64,000 nt of DNA from Pegea sp. RAD2-039 (Eukaryota > Chordata > Thaliacea > Salpida > Salpidae): contig JAQGEQ010000324.1 of NCBI GenBank assembly GCA_034620365.1, positions 434,001-498,000 on the forward strand. Reading direction: 5' to 3'. This document shows positions 1-12,319 of this stretch, in pieces. The notes below the pieces were generated by a model, which did no database searches, had not been told where the DNA came from, and was given only the letters and a program-made list of their open reading frames with translations. The translations under genes were made by a program, and so were the position numbers. How positions within the stretch are numbered: position 1 is the first letter of the stretch; the number at the start of each line of letters is the position of its first letter.

Positions 1-1
1 A

Positions 2-70
2 ATGAAAATGAGAGAAGAAAAGAAGAAAGTTGAAGCAATAGCCGCTTGGAATTGCTTTGTTAATACTTGA
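2..70 (+). CDS. possible C-terminal end of a gene cut by the left edge
   Basis: The first 70 bases read as an open frame rich in Lys and Glu, ending in the residues AWNCFVNT and a TGA at 68-70. The stretch is less AT-rich than the DNA that follows, which drops at once into typical AT-rich 3'-flank sequence. This would fit the last codons of a gene lying to the left. I do not recognise the protein, the frame is too short to prove, and the ATG at position 2 need not be a start. Confidence 0.25.
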   Translation: MKMREEKKKVEAIAAWNCFVNT

Positions 71-1496
71 TGTATTTATTAGGCTTCATGTTGATCATAA
101 AACTCAATTCTTTCCTTTTATTTGTTTGTTTATAGTTTCAATTTTGTTTTGCAAAATTTCAGGAAAATTATTTTATTGTTTATTTTTACTTTTGTTTACT
201 TTAGGAAATTTACTTTATCTTTTAGTCTTGGAGGTTTTCAAATGATGTCATAATTACTATTTGATGTAATTAAAGGTCCCCTTGACATTTCATTTAAATA
301 CTTAAATTTCTTGTTCAGCAATTACAATTTAATAAAAATTCTTTAACATATATCAGTTCAAATTAATTCTATCTATTCACAAATTTATGAGCAATTTTTT
401 TATACGCAATTTTTTTGATCAAATCTTTTTTTTGTGAATTTTTTTGTTTATAAATATTTTGTATAAAAATAAATATTTTTATGTAAATATAAAATGCTGA
501 TTTGAAACGGGTAGAGTTTTGAAAATTGTTTTTAATAACTCTCTTCAGTGCCTCTTGTTTAAAACAACAAAAAATATTTTCTGAAATTTTTATTTAATAT
601 CTCAATTTGCAGAAATCTTTTTTTAAAAAACTTTTATTTATATTTTAATTAAAAATTTTTATTAACAATTTCAAGAAAAGTTAAATAAAAAATTTAATCA
701 GTTTATTTTTGACGATCAAATTTTGAGTAATTAATTTTTCAGATATTTGTCAATTTAAACAAATTTCCAACCCTTCTTTCAAGATATAAATAATTAATTT
801 TTTTAAACGTTGCAATAAGAAAAAACTTCAAATGTACAAACATAATTTTGATTTATTATTTTTCAACTTATATCAACCTTGTTAGCTATGAGCAGTTTTG
901 TAAGTAACCAGAAATTTGTTTATTTAAGGATTTCATAATTTCACGCCATTTTTTATAAGCTTTTTGCTTGTTCCGGTCCAGTCTACCAAATTCGACTAGT
1001 CACAAAATGGCCTTTTGTCAATAAGTCCCGGTTAGACAGCTTAACTAAATAAAAGAGAGATTTAGAAGCAAACTTTGAAATAAATTTATAAATTTCCTTT
1101 AATTTGAATTTAGCATAAAAAATTAAAAAGAAAAAAATCCAAACAACCTTTAAATCAGATTGAATCGTTGTGAATATAAGAGTAAAATTGACGAAAGACG
1201 GAATCGTTTTTTTTGCACAAATAGATTGAAGCACAACGGAAAGCAATGAAGCGTAACCGCTTTCAACTCGCTTCGAGTAAACGCTAATCCTTCTTTAGCG
1301 CAAACTCTGTTTTAGAAATAATGAGATTTTTTAATAAATATTATCAGGAAACTTGCTACTTCTCAACTTGCGACTTGTTTACTTTTCAGCCACTTCAAAC
1401 TCATTTTACAAATCCATTTTTGTTGTTGCAATCTTTTAATTAAATTTTAAACTTTTTTTTTGACTCATAATCTAAGAAGATAATCTTTTTTTACAG
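71..1496. other. AT-rich intergenic stretch
   Basis: Homopolymer-rich AT sequence. Two short open frames here (57-245 plus, 983-1246 minus) have low-complexity hydrophobic or Lys/Phe-rich translations and no family resemblance. I see no gene, RNA or mobile element. The right end holds a polypyrimidine tract and AG at 1495-1496, which looks like a splice acceptor for the leader of the next gene. Confidence 0.5.
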
Positions 1497-1533
1497 ATCA
1501 ATAAACTGAATGTTTTCCTCTTCCTAACTCATA

Positions 1534-4073
1534 ATGAACTTTGAATTTAATCTTCTGCTGATCATCTGTTCTTTTACTTTAACATCATCAACTATGGCTT
1601 TGTGTCGAACTAAAAATAAATCCGCATTTTGCCAAGAAAAACATCTTTATGAAATCCCGTACGGAATCCCGGATGACACCACAAAACTCTTCCTTCAGGA
1701 TAACCAAATCAAAAACAGTAAAGAGCTGGAAGACACGCTCTCTCGCTTGGTGTCGCTACAACTTATCAACTTTTGTAACAATAACCTCACAGCAGTCCCT
1801 ATGAACCTCCCAAGAACTTTAACTCGTTTGATGTTGGTTAGTAATCAGGTCAAATACGTCGGCTGGAAACCACTAAGTGGTTTGGTTCGACTTCAACACC
1901 TTCAATTAGACAGCAATCAGTTGACAGACAACAGTTTTGCATCTTCAACATTTCATGACACCAAATCACTTCATGATCTTCTCCTAGTTGACAACAAACT
2001 CAAATCAATTCCAGAGGGACTTCCCCCTTCGTTGAAACTCTTGAAATTGAGTAAAAATCTCATCAACACCATCAGCATCACTTCTTTGGAAAAACTGAGT
2101 AATTTAGAACGTCTCTTCCTGGATGATAATCGAATTGTGAGCCTTGGTATTGAATATGGGGCTTTTGGGCATCTTTCAGCTCTTAATACTCTTGAATTAA
2201 GATCAAATCAACTGACAGAGATTCCACCAAAAGTCCCCTCTAATCTCCAAAATCTTCATCTTTCATTTAATAATATTTCCTACATCTACAAAACCGATAG
2301 TTTGAGTCATGGGGGTCTTGCATCTCTTCCAAACCTTCAGACTCTCGACATTTCATACAATCAACTTCAATCAGTCGCTCCTGATTCTTTCATTCAGCTT
2401 CGCGAAGCGATCGCGCTACAACTCCATGACAACCCCTGGAGATGTGACTGTTACCTTGGTTACTTGAAAAAGTGGTTGAAACAAGCTTCAGTGCCCCTGA
2501 GCCACGAGGAGATGATGACATGTTCAACCCCGCGTGACCTTGATGGCGTCGCGCTCAACAACATCGAACTTCAAGCCCTCAAGTGCCCGACCCGAGCTTC
2601 CATCAGCTCTCATCTCACCGTACTTTCTACTCATCGTGACCAAATCAAGCTCAGATGGTCCTGTGACGTCATCAAGACCGGTTTCGTCACCCGCAGATTG
2701 ATGTATGGTCGCGCGCGTTGCGGCAATTGTTCAGATTTCGATGAAAACGCGAATCGCGCAATTCAAAACCTCATCAGTGACGTTAACTTTGAGGAGCTTC
2801 CTTCGAATCACATCAACGTCACAATCGCGCGACTTCAACCCGCGACCAGCTACGCGATTTGTGTTCTCGACTCCTTACAACTCTCAGAATCCATCCCAAT
2901 CCATCAGTGTCTTCTTGCGCACACCCAGCCTGAATATGACGTCACAAACACGATCGGAAGCGACGTATCGCTGTCAACGACATGGGTTGCGGTGATCGCA
3001 GTTTTAAGCGCGGGACTCCTCATCGTTGGAATTGCTCTCATCTATTATCGCTTGAAAGGGAATCCCCCGAAACAGAGACACAAGGGTCGCTTCTACGCCC
3101 CAACAACGACGATTGAAAACGCGCGAGACATCTGTACACGTCGACAAGCCGCGTCTCTTCCTCCACATCTTTATGAGCGAACTTATGAAACAAATTATAG
3201 CGATGCGACGCGATTAAGCGATCGAACTTATGCAGAATGTGGATCTTACCACAGTTCCCAACACCCTCATCTTCAGCCAGATCCTGCTGTGGATGCGAGG
3301 AAGGAATTCGAATCTTTTATCCTACATCCAAGAGTCCCAAAGACATCCCGTCACATGGTATCGCCATTTCAAGAAAGTCTTACCAGCAGGTTAGTTTCAC
3401 GCCCCGGGAAATCCCCTAAAAGCATATTACGATTCTGACGTCGCGCTTCAATGAACACCAATCGTTCCGCTTCACTGAATATCGCCTTTCAGCGGGCTGT
3501 TTGCGTTTTGTTCAAGTTTTTTTCTTTCATTTTTAAATCGAATTTTCTCGTTCAACTTCCGACAAACTTTTGTCAACTAAATGTTTGCCACTAAAATGGC
3601 TAAGTTTCATTTTGGCTTGAAAATTTGCAAATTACAAATCAGCTGTTTTTGGGCGAATTGTTCAAATCAAACGGAACTTTTCATCAGAATTATTTATGAC
3701 GTCACAAAAGACCCGATCGTTGTTTGTAAAGATGAACACAACAGTGCCACCAGTGGCTATTCCTTTTGTTTCGCTGTTATCGTGGAATTTACGCGATTTT
3801 GTTACAAAACCTTAATTTGTTCATCTTTTTTACAGTGATGGTCCAGATACGATGTCCACTTATCAAACTGGAACAATAGGATCACGTGACACGGTTGATG
3901 ATCTAATACCTAGTACATCTACTGCGATGACGTCACCAACGCCTGCAGCACCCTACGATCACCTCATGCCTCATCATACAGCTGCAATGACGTCATTAAA
4001 CTTAGGGTCGCGACGCGAATATGGAAATCTTTTTCCGTCTAATTTAACAAATTCTAGAGAAATGTATATTTGA
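1534..4073 (+). CDS. LRR and fibronectin-III single-pass membrane protein (FLRT-like)
   Basis: Two coding exons, 1534-3389 and 3836-4073, joined in phase 2 at a GTTAGT donor and a TTTTTTACAG acceptor, give 697 residues. In order: a signal peptide (about 1-20); a short Cys pair (C24, C33); about nine leucine-rich repeats (40-295) that include SLRP-like alternating repeats; an LRR C-terminal cap starting at the NPWRCDC motif (C304, C306) and ending near C351; a fibronectin-III-like domain (about 355-465); one membrane helix (about 485-507); and a tail of about 190 residues ending NSREMYI. This order (LRR, cap, FN3, helix, tail) is that of the FLRT family of cell-adhesion and guidance receptors, so a cell-surface recognition role is likely. 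The first Cys cluster is smaller than in FLRTs, so another LRR-FN3 family is possible. Without splicing the frame would run on to a TGA at 3436-3438 and lose the distal tail. The 3' half of exon 1 is markedly richer in CpG than the 5' half. Confidence 0.85.
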
Positions 4074-4109
4074 TTTTTTTAATTTATAATTTATTTCAAT
4101 TTTTTTAAG

Positions 4110-4115
4110 AATAAA
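4110..4115 (+). terminator. AATAAA poly(A) signal of the LRR-FN3 gene
   Basis: AATAAA hexamer 37 nt after the stop codon, in an AT-rich 3' flank. Confidence 0.6.
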
Positions 4116-6189
4116 ATTTTTTGGTGCCAAAATTTTCAAAATGCAATTTCGTCAATTTTCTCGTCAACTTTTCAAAGTGTCTTTTTCTTCATTTTTCTTA
4201 AAAGTTTCATTTAAACCATTTTTTTCATTTATGCATTTTTATCAAGATTTTTTTGATCTTTTTATTTTGTTGTCTTCTTATCAAAGAAAAAAAATATAAA
4301 ATTTGAAAATTGAAAGTTTTTGAAGTGTTGAAAATTTGAGGAGAAAAAACTTTATCACTTATTTACAACTTACAAAATTGACGATCAGATTTATGTTCAA
4401 ACTCTTTGCTGCTAGCAAGCGACAATAATGACTTTCTACAGAAATTGTCATTTTATAAAAAATTATTTTTAATCAAAATTTTTTTTTCAACTTTTTTGGA
4501 AGCAATTTTCAATTTGATTTCAGTTTGAAAATGAAAACTTTGATGAAAAAAAGAATTTTTAAATCAAATTCAAGTTTAAAAGATATGTTAGCCTGAGGCT
4601 GTGGAATTTTACAGCAATATTGCTTCAGTAATTCTATTTTGTATTTTAAAAGGTCATGTTAAAAGTTTACAAGTTGCTGAAAATGAGAAAAAAAAATGTA
4701 AGAAGTCAATTGAAAATGATATGATTGTTTTTATTTAACTGATATCACCAAACTAGAACCTAACTTAAGATTTATAATCTCTATTCTAGAATATAGATTG
4801 TTTCACCAATTCAAAAAAGTCTAAAATATCTTTAGAACTCCCAAATGTTGAACTTAAATCTCAAATAAAAATTTTTAATTTGAAAAATTAATTGAATTGT
4901 TTACTTTCAAAAAATTTAAAACAATTAGATATTATTTTCTAGTTAAAATATATTTGTATCATAAACTTTACAACTTTTATAGTATTTTCAGAAAGACAAT
5001 TAATAACAAGTTTTAATGGTAACAGAAATATTCAATAAAAGTTCATTTTCTTTTAATGTCCCTGTTCTATAATGAAATTTGAGTTTAAGAAACAGTTTTT
5101 TAAATTATAAACGTTATTTGTTGTAGTTTGAAAACTTTTCTGTCATTCGTGTTTAATAATAAATTTCATTTTTTTTTATTTTGTGACTTTTTCGTTAGAT
5201 AAATAATTTGTTTAAAAAGTTTAGTTAATTTGCTTTAAAAAATGATTTTTTTGAATAAAAATAAACAGATTTTGTGAATACTTTGATGTTATCTCATTTT
5301 AAAAATATTTGTTTTATTTTTAATGAATTCAAAAACTACAAAATTCTAAAATATCATCAGCTCTACAAATATAAAAATGATTATTATCATTTAAACTATT
5401 GATTTTCTTTTTAATAATAACAGATTAAGAACCAAATCAAGAAACAAATAATTTCCGGTTTCAAAACTTAAAACAGAAATTTTGAATTTAAAAAAATGTT
5501 TTGCTTCAATCAATATTTCGTGGCAAACTAAATTAGATTTTTTTCATAAAGGTGACTTGATCAGTGTGAAGATCTCAAGGTTATTAGAGATGATTAGACT
5601 TTGTGTTCCTCGCAAAACGAGACGCTTTCATGTTTTAATATTAGGAGAGCTTGCAGGTTAACGAAAGATTTTCAACTTCAAACCGAAAACTTTAATCACT
5701 TTATTATTAAATCTGAAAACTAAACAATTTATTGTGCAAACCAAATTATTTTTTTTTTCAGTTTGCAAAATATTGTCTGTTTTTATCAGTCAATCTGTTT
5801 TTATCATTTATAAATAAAAACAATAATTTTGCAGTTAAAAATGTTTACATATTTATAAATATTTGACTAAAATAATTCTTTAGAGATAATTATCAATTGA
5901 TAGCATCATTCTATTATTTTTAAACATAATTATTTTTAACGCAAGAATTCTCTTATAGATAAAAAAATAAAAAAAAATTGAAAGTTCTCACTAAAATGAG
6001 ATTTCAAAAATTAATTAAATCTAAAAATATTTTCAAAAATTGATTTAATGTAAAAACCTTTTATTAAAACTAGTCAATTAAAACAAATTAAATAAATCTT
6101 CAAGCTTTTGTAGTTAAAAATACTTTGGAACCAATACAGATTTAATTCTTATTTTTAAAATTAACCACAATTTAGTTGATCTTCAATTC
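4116..6189. other. AT-rich intergenic stretch
   Basis: No open frame with family resemblance, no RNA gene and no repeat recognised in this 2 kb. It separates the LRR-FN3 gene from the LINE remnant to its right. Confidence 0.5.
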
Positions 6190-7240
6190 GATGCTAGTCA
6201 GTGAAACTGGTTTGTTAAAGTCAAGTCCAGTGTTTCTAGGACTCTTTTTTATGAATTGGAGTAAAGACAGCTTTCTTTCAGATCTTTAAAACTCTTCCTC
6301 GCCTCAGAGTAATGTTTAATGGTAGAGATAAAGGTAGTAATAATGAGGAAGTAGTTTTTCCTAAAAATAAAAATAAAGTAGGGATCTGATCAAGGGTGTT
6401 AGAAACTGATGATTTTAAAGAAAAAAGAGCCTTAGCTATCATATCGACCGTTATGTCAAAATCTATCATCTCAGATAGATGTATAAGAATATGGAAGTAG
6501 GGAAGAGTATTCCGATCATCGGTTATAAAAACGCTATTCAATTGATTGTTTAGCAATTCAGCTTTATTCTCTGGTTTCATCACAAGCTGGTTGCTGTTAT
6601 CAAGTAAGGGAGGTATTTGAGATCTCGCCTTAAGCTTGTGATTTATTGAACTAAAAAACATTTTCTCGCTAGGTTCAGACTACACTTTCTTTAAAAATAA
6701 ATTTCTTTACGTGATTATTTGCCACTCCGTTTTTTGAAAAAAAAACCTTTACAGTTCTCAAGGCCCATGGTGGACCTCAAACTTTGTATTTGAAATCAGT
6801 TGATTGTTCCTTCTAATTTCGGTTATACGCCTCTTTTAGAAGACGCTTATTTTCTAAGCAATCATCTTCACACATATCATGTGCTACTCTAATGCGCTCG
6901 AATTTTTGTCAATCCTTTGGAAAGTCCACAAAATCAAGGCTTTGAGAGCACATTTGTTTAAAAAACTTACTGTCATCAGCTTTTATAATCTTATAGACTT
7001 TAAAGATTGTTTTTTCAGTCTTCACGGTCCAAGGTCAATTTTTGTGCGTGTCGGTGACCTTCTTGGCATGAAGCTGCACCATGCTAGCATTTTTGTCGGA
7101 ATCACCGACCATCGAGGCCCATGTGACAGAGGTTTCGTTGTTGAGGCATCCAGTTCATTCATTGATTTAGACGAACTAGTAATCTTTTTGTTGATTTTGG
7201 CAACATCATTGCCAATTTTAGATTTAAATCCTGCTTAGAT

Positions 7241-7434
7241 TGTCCTGCTTAGTGGCGAAGCGGTTACTACACCTACCTTCTATCTAGGAAGTACCGGGTT
7301 CGACCCCAGGTGGAGACATATAAAACTCCTGAGAAAAACCATAAAAAACTCATAAGAATGTGTGTTAGTGAGATGTGCTCTCTTTAGGCACCCTCCTTCG
7401 CATTTATATATATAAATAAATATAAATAAATAAA
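7241..7434 (+). mobile_element. tRNA-derived SINE, copy 1, inside LINE ORF1
   Basis: The head (about 7241-7317) has Pol III promoter boxes of tRNA type: an A box around TAGTGGCGAAGCGG and a B box GGTTCGACCCC. A short body follows, then a 55-nt segment (7352-7406) that also forms the 3' end of the LINE at 60928-60874 (49 of 55 positions), then a simple ATAAAT-type tail. It matches copy 2 at 60526-60713 almost throughout. It interrupts the reading frame of LINE copy A, so it inserted later. I found no clear target-site duplication. Confidence 0.9.
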
Positions 7435-7788
7435 TTTGGCTAATTCAACGGATATAGATTGGCTGATGTCGGACAATAGGTTTGAATAAGAATTAGAGGA
7501 GGTAGTTGTTATTTCTATATTTCTACATTTAATGCAGAACCATCTCAAACACATTTGCTTCATTTGGTTGTTTTCAAAAATGTCATTTATTTTCTTGCTT
7601 ACCTCACTACAGGTGAGATAAAACCAGGAGAGAAATTTAATACATTCTATTGTCGGATTTTTACCTGAGTAAATTTTATAGCAGGATTGGCAGATATCAT
7701 TGCACGCTTCTTTGGATGAAGTCGGTTTGCCAGAATTTTTCTGTATACTAGAACGTAAGGTCTTGCCTCTTTTGTTTTGGTTCACCAT
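7435..7788 (-). pseudogene. LINE ORF1 N-terminal part with PHD-like zinc finger
   Basis: The start codon is at 7788. Residues 33-88 carry a PHD-type pattern (C33-x2-C36, C49, W55, C60, C85-x2-C88), a known feature of CR1-group ORF1 proteins, which bind RNA in the retrotransposition complex. Two expected zinc ligands are changed: Phe sits where the second Cys of the middle pair should be, and Tyr where the His should be. The same two changes occur in copy B (25001-25267), so they were inherited from the source element. The frame runs into the SINE inserted at 7434. The remainder of ORF1 lies beyond the SINE at 7240-6725, with a region resembling the RRM-like C-terminal part of such ORF1s, but broken by frameshifts. 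Confidence 0.75.
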
Positions 7789-7970
7789 AGTTTTTACTTT
7801 TATGAAAGACTTTTAGTGTAACAAAAGCCAAAAAGTTTGAATTGATTTTGATTGATTTAAATAGAATAATTTATCACAAGTAATATACAGATCACTTATT
7901 AATAATAATTTTATCATACTTATAAGAACTACTCAATAAAATATAACCTGAAAACCTTATTTAAATAGAA

Positions 7971-9663
7971 TTATGGCTGTTTATCAAGTTTTTGGTTAAC
8001 TTATGAATGAGATAGCATCAGGACTAGTTAAAAAAATTTTTAAGCATTTAAAAGGATCTAATCCTGAACAACAATACAAAACATTTAAATTGTAAAGATT
8101 AATTTGGTGGTTGAAGTGTTATCTACCTTTAGATTCCTTGTTCTGTTCTTAAAAATATATTTCTTGAATTCCTATAACTAATCTATAGATACTAATAATC
8201 TTTAACAATTGGATTATCAATCATATTAAACCATTCTTTATCATTAAATATGTTATTCATTAAAATATAAATAAAGCTCATTTAATGTTCTTGGTGCAAT
8301 TTATGATTATTTTAAATAAACAATTTGGTAAGAATTAAGATTGTTTAAGAATATTTAATCAGTTAAACAAGTTTGATAATTAAATCATATCAATAAAATT
8401 TTTAACAGACACTTTAATAAAAGTGATATTTCATCAATGATATTTTTTCGAATTTTGTACCACAACTAAAAATGGTTGTTGTTTCAGATTTATAATTAAG
8501 TTCTTTTTATCATCTTTGAAACCATTTAATTTTGAAATCTTTCATGCTTGAAAACTTTTCAATTTGATAAAGCTTAATTTTTTACACTATTAAGAACATT
8601 AATACTCACGAAAGAATAATCATATCTTCATAGCTTTTTATACTTTGTCTCATAAAAAAATATCCGAAGTTTTAGTACACGACGACAAATCTCAAATTAC
8701 AGAAAATACTATAACAATATGATATTTAAAAACGTTAAAAAATTTCCTATTTTATTCTTTCTAAAAAGTTTATTTTGAGGTCCTTTTTTCATTTAATTGT
8801 AAATTTTTATGGAGTAATTTTGGTGCGAATTAAAAAAAAATTACGGAAATGTCAAAAATCAAATTTCTAAAATTCCCTCAAAAATTTCTAGTTTTCAAGT
8901 TTCTACAAATTTCTTACAGAAAATGAGATCGATTTTTATTATTTGGATTTTATTTAGCCTTTAAACTATTTTGTTTGATCGTTTATTATTTTATATTGTA
9001 TCAAAGTTTATAGTTCTATTAAAATAATTTTAAAGTTGTTTTTTTTGTTCTGTGTTAATAGTTTTATATACACAAAAGTTTTGTAGCAATTATTTTACAT
9101 TTTTAATAGGTTTTTAGTAATTCACAAAACTTTTAAATTTATCTAAAATTTGATTTTATGCTTTATACAATTTGTTGTAACTTTTTTTTAAAGAACTTAA
9201 CTTTAAATAACTTTTTAATAATATATCTATCTTTTTTATGCAAATAATTTTCACTCAATATAACTAATAAATTTAATTTATATTTTCCTATTTTTAATTA
9301 TAATTATTTATTAATTATTTATGATTTTTTAAGCTTAAACTGTTTGAATTTACATTAATACATTTTTATTTATAATGTATATTGAAACTTTAAAATATTT
9401 AAAATAAATTATGTATTATGTTTCAAAGTATATAGATAATTTTTATCTAAATATTAAAAAATTAAGTTTTGGTAATTTTGTAATACACTATGAAGTAAAA
9501 ATTGTTTAAAAACATTTTATTTAGTTTTTTGCTAAAAATTTGAATTGTTTGAATTTTTGAAGCATATAATTAATATAGAAGAATTTATTAAAGATAAAAT
9601 TATTCATATAAATTAATTGCATATATATATATTTTCTAACATTCTTCAAATTTATAATCTCAG
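7971..9663. other. AT-rich intergenic stretch
   Basis: About 1.7 kb of very AT-rich sequence with no supported gene or repeat. The right end (9662-9663) is an AG after a T-rich run, 28 nt before the start codon of the next gene, and may be a leader splice acceptor. Confidence 0.5.
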
Positions 9664-9691
9664 ACATTTTCAAATAAATCTTTTATTGAAA

Positions 9692-10333
9692 ATGGAAGCA
9701 GCAATTGCAGAATGGCCAAACCAAAAAATTTTTGATGCCTTGAAAGAAAGAGGAGAAAAAGTTGGGCCAATCCTTCCTTCAACAAAATTCTTATATGCTA
9801 AAAAATTAGCAAAATTGATGGAAAAAGAAGCTACAGTTGATAATCCATCAAAGCAACAACCCCATAAGAAGCCATTACAAGCTCATGTCCAAAAAATTCA
9901 AAATCAAAAAGTAGTTGAAGATCAGGTTGAAAACGGGTCAAGTGGTCTGATTGTGGAATCTCCAAAACTGATTCCACCTAAAATGGTTTCTAAACAAATT
10001 AAAACCCCATCAAAAGTTGCTCCAAAAACTAAAGTGGTTGAAGTGGTAAATGATAAAGGTGAAGCTAAAAAGCAAGCTTACAAACCTCTTTATACTTCAC
10101 AATCATTTGGTAGTCCAACTGAAAACCTGCTTCGAAGCGTTAGAGCTCGTCGCCCTCTTCATACAGCTGAAAAAGTTGAAGCCAAAAGAGCCGAGAGAAA
10201 AATCCAGGCTCCAATTTGTAAAAAGCCGTTTTGGTCTTTCCAAAAAGTTTCACTTTTAATTGGAATTTTTGCATTTTTTCTGGGTATATATCTACTTATG
10301 GAATCTAATCCATCAAATTTAAGTCTTGTTTGA
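9692..10333 (+). CDS. LEM-domain, tail-anchored inner nuclear membrane protein (emerin-like)
   Basis: Single exon, 213 residues from the ATG at 9692. I prefer this to the in-frame ATG at 9617 because the LEM domain begins here and the extra residues would be a low-complexity leader. Residues 7-42 form a LEM domain (an Ile/Leu-rich helix, the turn GPILPSTKFLYAKKL, then a second helix), the module that binds BAF in the nuclear envelope. A basic, Lys- and Pro-rich linker of about 130 residues follows. A hydrophobic helix near the C-terminus (about 184-203) leaves only a few lumenal residues. LEM at one end and one C-terminal helix is the emerin plan. The protein is shorter than human emerin (254 aa), so the exact orthologue within the LEM family is not settled. 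Confidence 0.8.
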   Translation: MEAAIAEWPNQKIFDALKERGEKVGPILPSTKFLYAKKLAKLMEKEATVDNPSKQQPHKKPLQAHVQKIQNQKVVEDQVENGSSGLIVESPKLIPPKMVSKQIKTPSKVAPKTKVVEVVNDKGEAKKQAYKPLYTSQSFGSPTENLLRSVRARRPLHTAEKVEAKRAERKIQAPICKKPFWSFQKVSLLIGIFAFFLGIYLLMESNPSNLSLV

Positions 10334-10370
10334 AATGGTTTTTCAATTTATGAAACAGAAGCATTTTCTC

Positions 10371-10376
10371 AATAAA
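10371..10376 (+). terminator. AATAAA poly(A) signal of the LEM gene
   Basis: AATAAA hexamer 38 nt past the stop codon and about 320 nt before the PEX7 start on the same strand. Confidence 0.6.
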
Positions 10377-10697
10377 CTTTTTGTTTAATTTGAGTTTGTT
10401 ATTTAAATTGTTGGCAAAAATTGTCTATAAATTATTTAGACAAAATCTTGATAAATTTAGAATAAATGTAGTTTGATTTTCGACCATTTTTGTACATTTT
10501 TCAGAAACTGCTGTTTTTGAATAAATAAATATTCTTCAACAAAATTTCTTTTTTCTAATTTTGAAGTGAGCTAAAAATGTATAGAAAGAATTATTTACTA
10601 AGAATATTTTCATCAGTTTATTAAATCCAATAAAATGTTGAGATAGTTAAAAGTTAATTTGATGCAAAATTGTTTTACTTTTAGATTAACTTTTGCT

Positions 10698-12272
10698 ATG
10701 CAAATTACATCAACACCAGGCTTACATGGTTACTCTGTTAAGTTCTCTCCTTTCCATCAAAATAGATTTGCTTTAGTCGCTAATCAAAGATTTGGAATTG
10801 AAGGTTTGAAACTAGACTTTCTAGGATTGAAACATTCCAATGTTTTGTAGGAAATGGGGAACTTCTGGTGTTTGAAGGAAGTTTGTCAACCCCTGTTCAG
10901 TTAGTTAAGAAGTCGGTGTGGCCAGATGGTTTGTTTGATGTTTGTTGGAGTGAATTAAATGAAAATATTTGTGTTTCTGCCAGTGGTGATGGATGTATTC
11001 AAGTTTGGAACCTTTTATCTCAAGTTGGTTTCATTTTGTAGATTTCAGAAGAAAATATTTGATTTCAATTAATATAAAAATTAGGTTTTTTGATTAATTC
11101 TGTTTTTAATTAGTTTAAAAAATTAAAAATAGATCATAAAAAGTTGAAATCTGAATCTCTGAGCAAATCACCTGAATACCACCTGAAAATAAATTTGTTG
11201 TCTTCTTGTGCATCTATAATATTATATAAAGTGAAAAAGTAGAAGAAAGAAGATTTTATTGAAATTTCTTTATAGGAACCATTAGTAGTTATCAAAGAAC
11301 ACCAAAAAGAAGTTTATTCGATCGACTGGTGCCATAAAAACCAGAAAAATCTTCTCGTGTCTGGTTCCTGGGATTTTAATTGCAAAATATTTGACTCAAA
11401 CGACAATTTTCGGTGCTTATCAACATTTTCTCATCACCAGCAAGTTGTTTATAGCACTGTATGGGCACCTCAGCTGATTGAGACTTTCTGTAGTGCTTCA
11501 GGTCTTATATAAACTGTCAGACTTTAATTTTTAATCTTATATTTCGTAGGAGATGGAACTATTTGTGTTTGGGATATTCGAACCCCACACCCACAAACAA
11601 TTATCTCTGCTCATGATGCAGAGGTGCTAACATGTGATTGGAACAAATACGATTCTTATATGATAGTTTCTGGTTCAGTAGATTGCTCTATCAGGTATTT
11701 TAATCAATCAGTAATAAGTATTAAAATGAATTGATTAGAACATGGGATATCCGCAACCCACGTGTTTGTTTGTCGCAATTGTTAGGTCATAACTACGCTG
11801 TCCGTCGCGTTAAGACGTCACCATTTCATCGCGGCCTTCTGTTGTCTTCTTCTTATGATTTCACAGTAAGGTAAGTTTTGTGTTTTTATGACTATAATCT
11901 TAAATTTAGGTTTTTTGTTCGAAATCTTTTTATCTGATCTTATATTAGTTTATATAATTTATAATAATTTCATTTATTTATATTTAATAATAACAACTAT
12001 AATTTTTAATTTATTTTTACAAAATTAGATGAAAAAAAACTTTAGTTTCAAGAAAATATTTTTTTTTCAAGACTCTTTTATTTTTTAGACACTGGGATCT
12101 TCTCAAGCCTCAACCTTTTAGTCCACTTCTTGAAACCTTTTCTCATCATTCTGAATTTGTTTATGGACTTGATTTAAGTACTATGGTCCCGGGTCTAATC
12201 ATCGACTGCTCTTGGGACGAGTCTGTCCGGATGTTTGCTTCCCAATTGATGTCTCTAGCTCCTCTATCCTAA
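10698..12272 (+). CDS. PEX7: Peroxin-7, WD40 receptor for PTS2 cargo
   Basis: Six coding exons: 10698-10803, 10851-11023, 11276-11501, 11550-11694, 11739-11870, 12089-12272. All junctions are GT-AG and phase-matched, giving 321 residues (human PEX7 is 323). The start [19 protein letters not shown] and the WD40 repeats (for example [18 protein letters not shown] and [11 protein letters not shown]) are those of PEX7. This beta-propeller carries proteins with an N-terminal PTS2 signal from the cytosol to the peroxisome with PEX5 or PEX14. Four of the five introns are short or very short (44-48 nt for three of them). An AG at 10683-10684 after a T-rich run lies 13 nt before the ATG. It lies 365 nt downstream of the LEM gene on the same strand and converges with ZCCHC9. 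Confidence 0.93.
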
Positions 12273-12319
12273 TTCTTTAATTTAATTTTTCTTAATCGAA
12301 ATTTAATTATGATTCGTTG

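Larger units (their letters stand above)
6190..7970 (-). mobile_element. CR1-like LINE copy A, internally deleted, with a nested SINE
   Basis: Read on the minus strand: a 5' UTR (about 7970-7789) that matches the one at 25445-25268; ORF1 beginning at 7788; a SINE inserted at 7434/7241; the rest of ORF1 (to about 6725); then a direct jump into the middle of ORF2 (about 6705-6190). The ORF2 part aligns with the intact ORF2 at 61-64 kb, from near its residue 385 to about 550. The endonuclease domain and the distal reverse transcriptase are missing. Stops and frameshifts are scattered through ORF1 and the ORF2 piece. It is therefore a dead, deleted copy. Its sequence next to the deletion point agrees better with copy B (22.3-25.4 kb) than with the intact copy, so A and B belong to one subfamily. 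Confidence 0.85.

Noticed and set aside
983-1246. Open frame of 87 codons on the minus strand
   Set aside because: Low-complexity Phe/Lys/Ile-rich translation, no splice context and no family resemblance.
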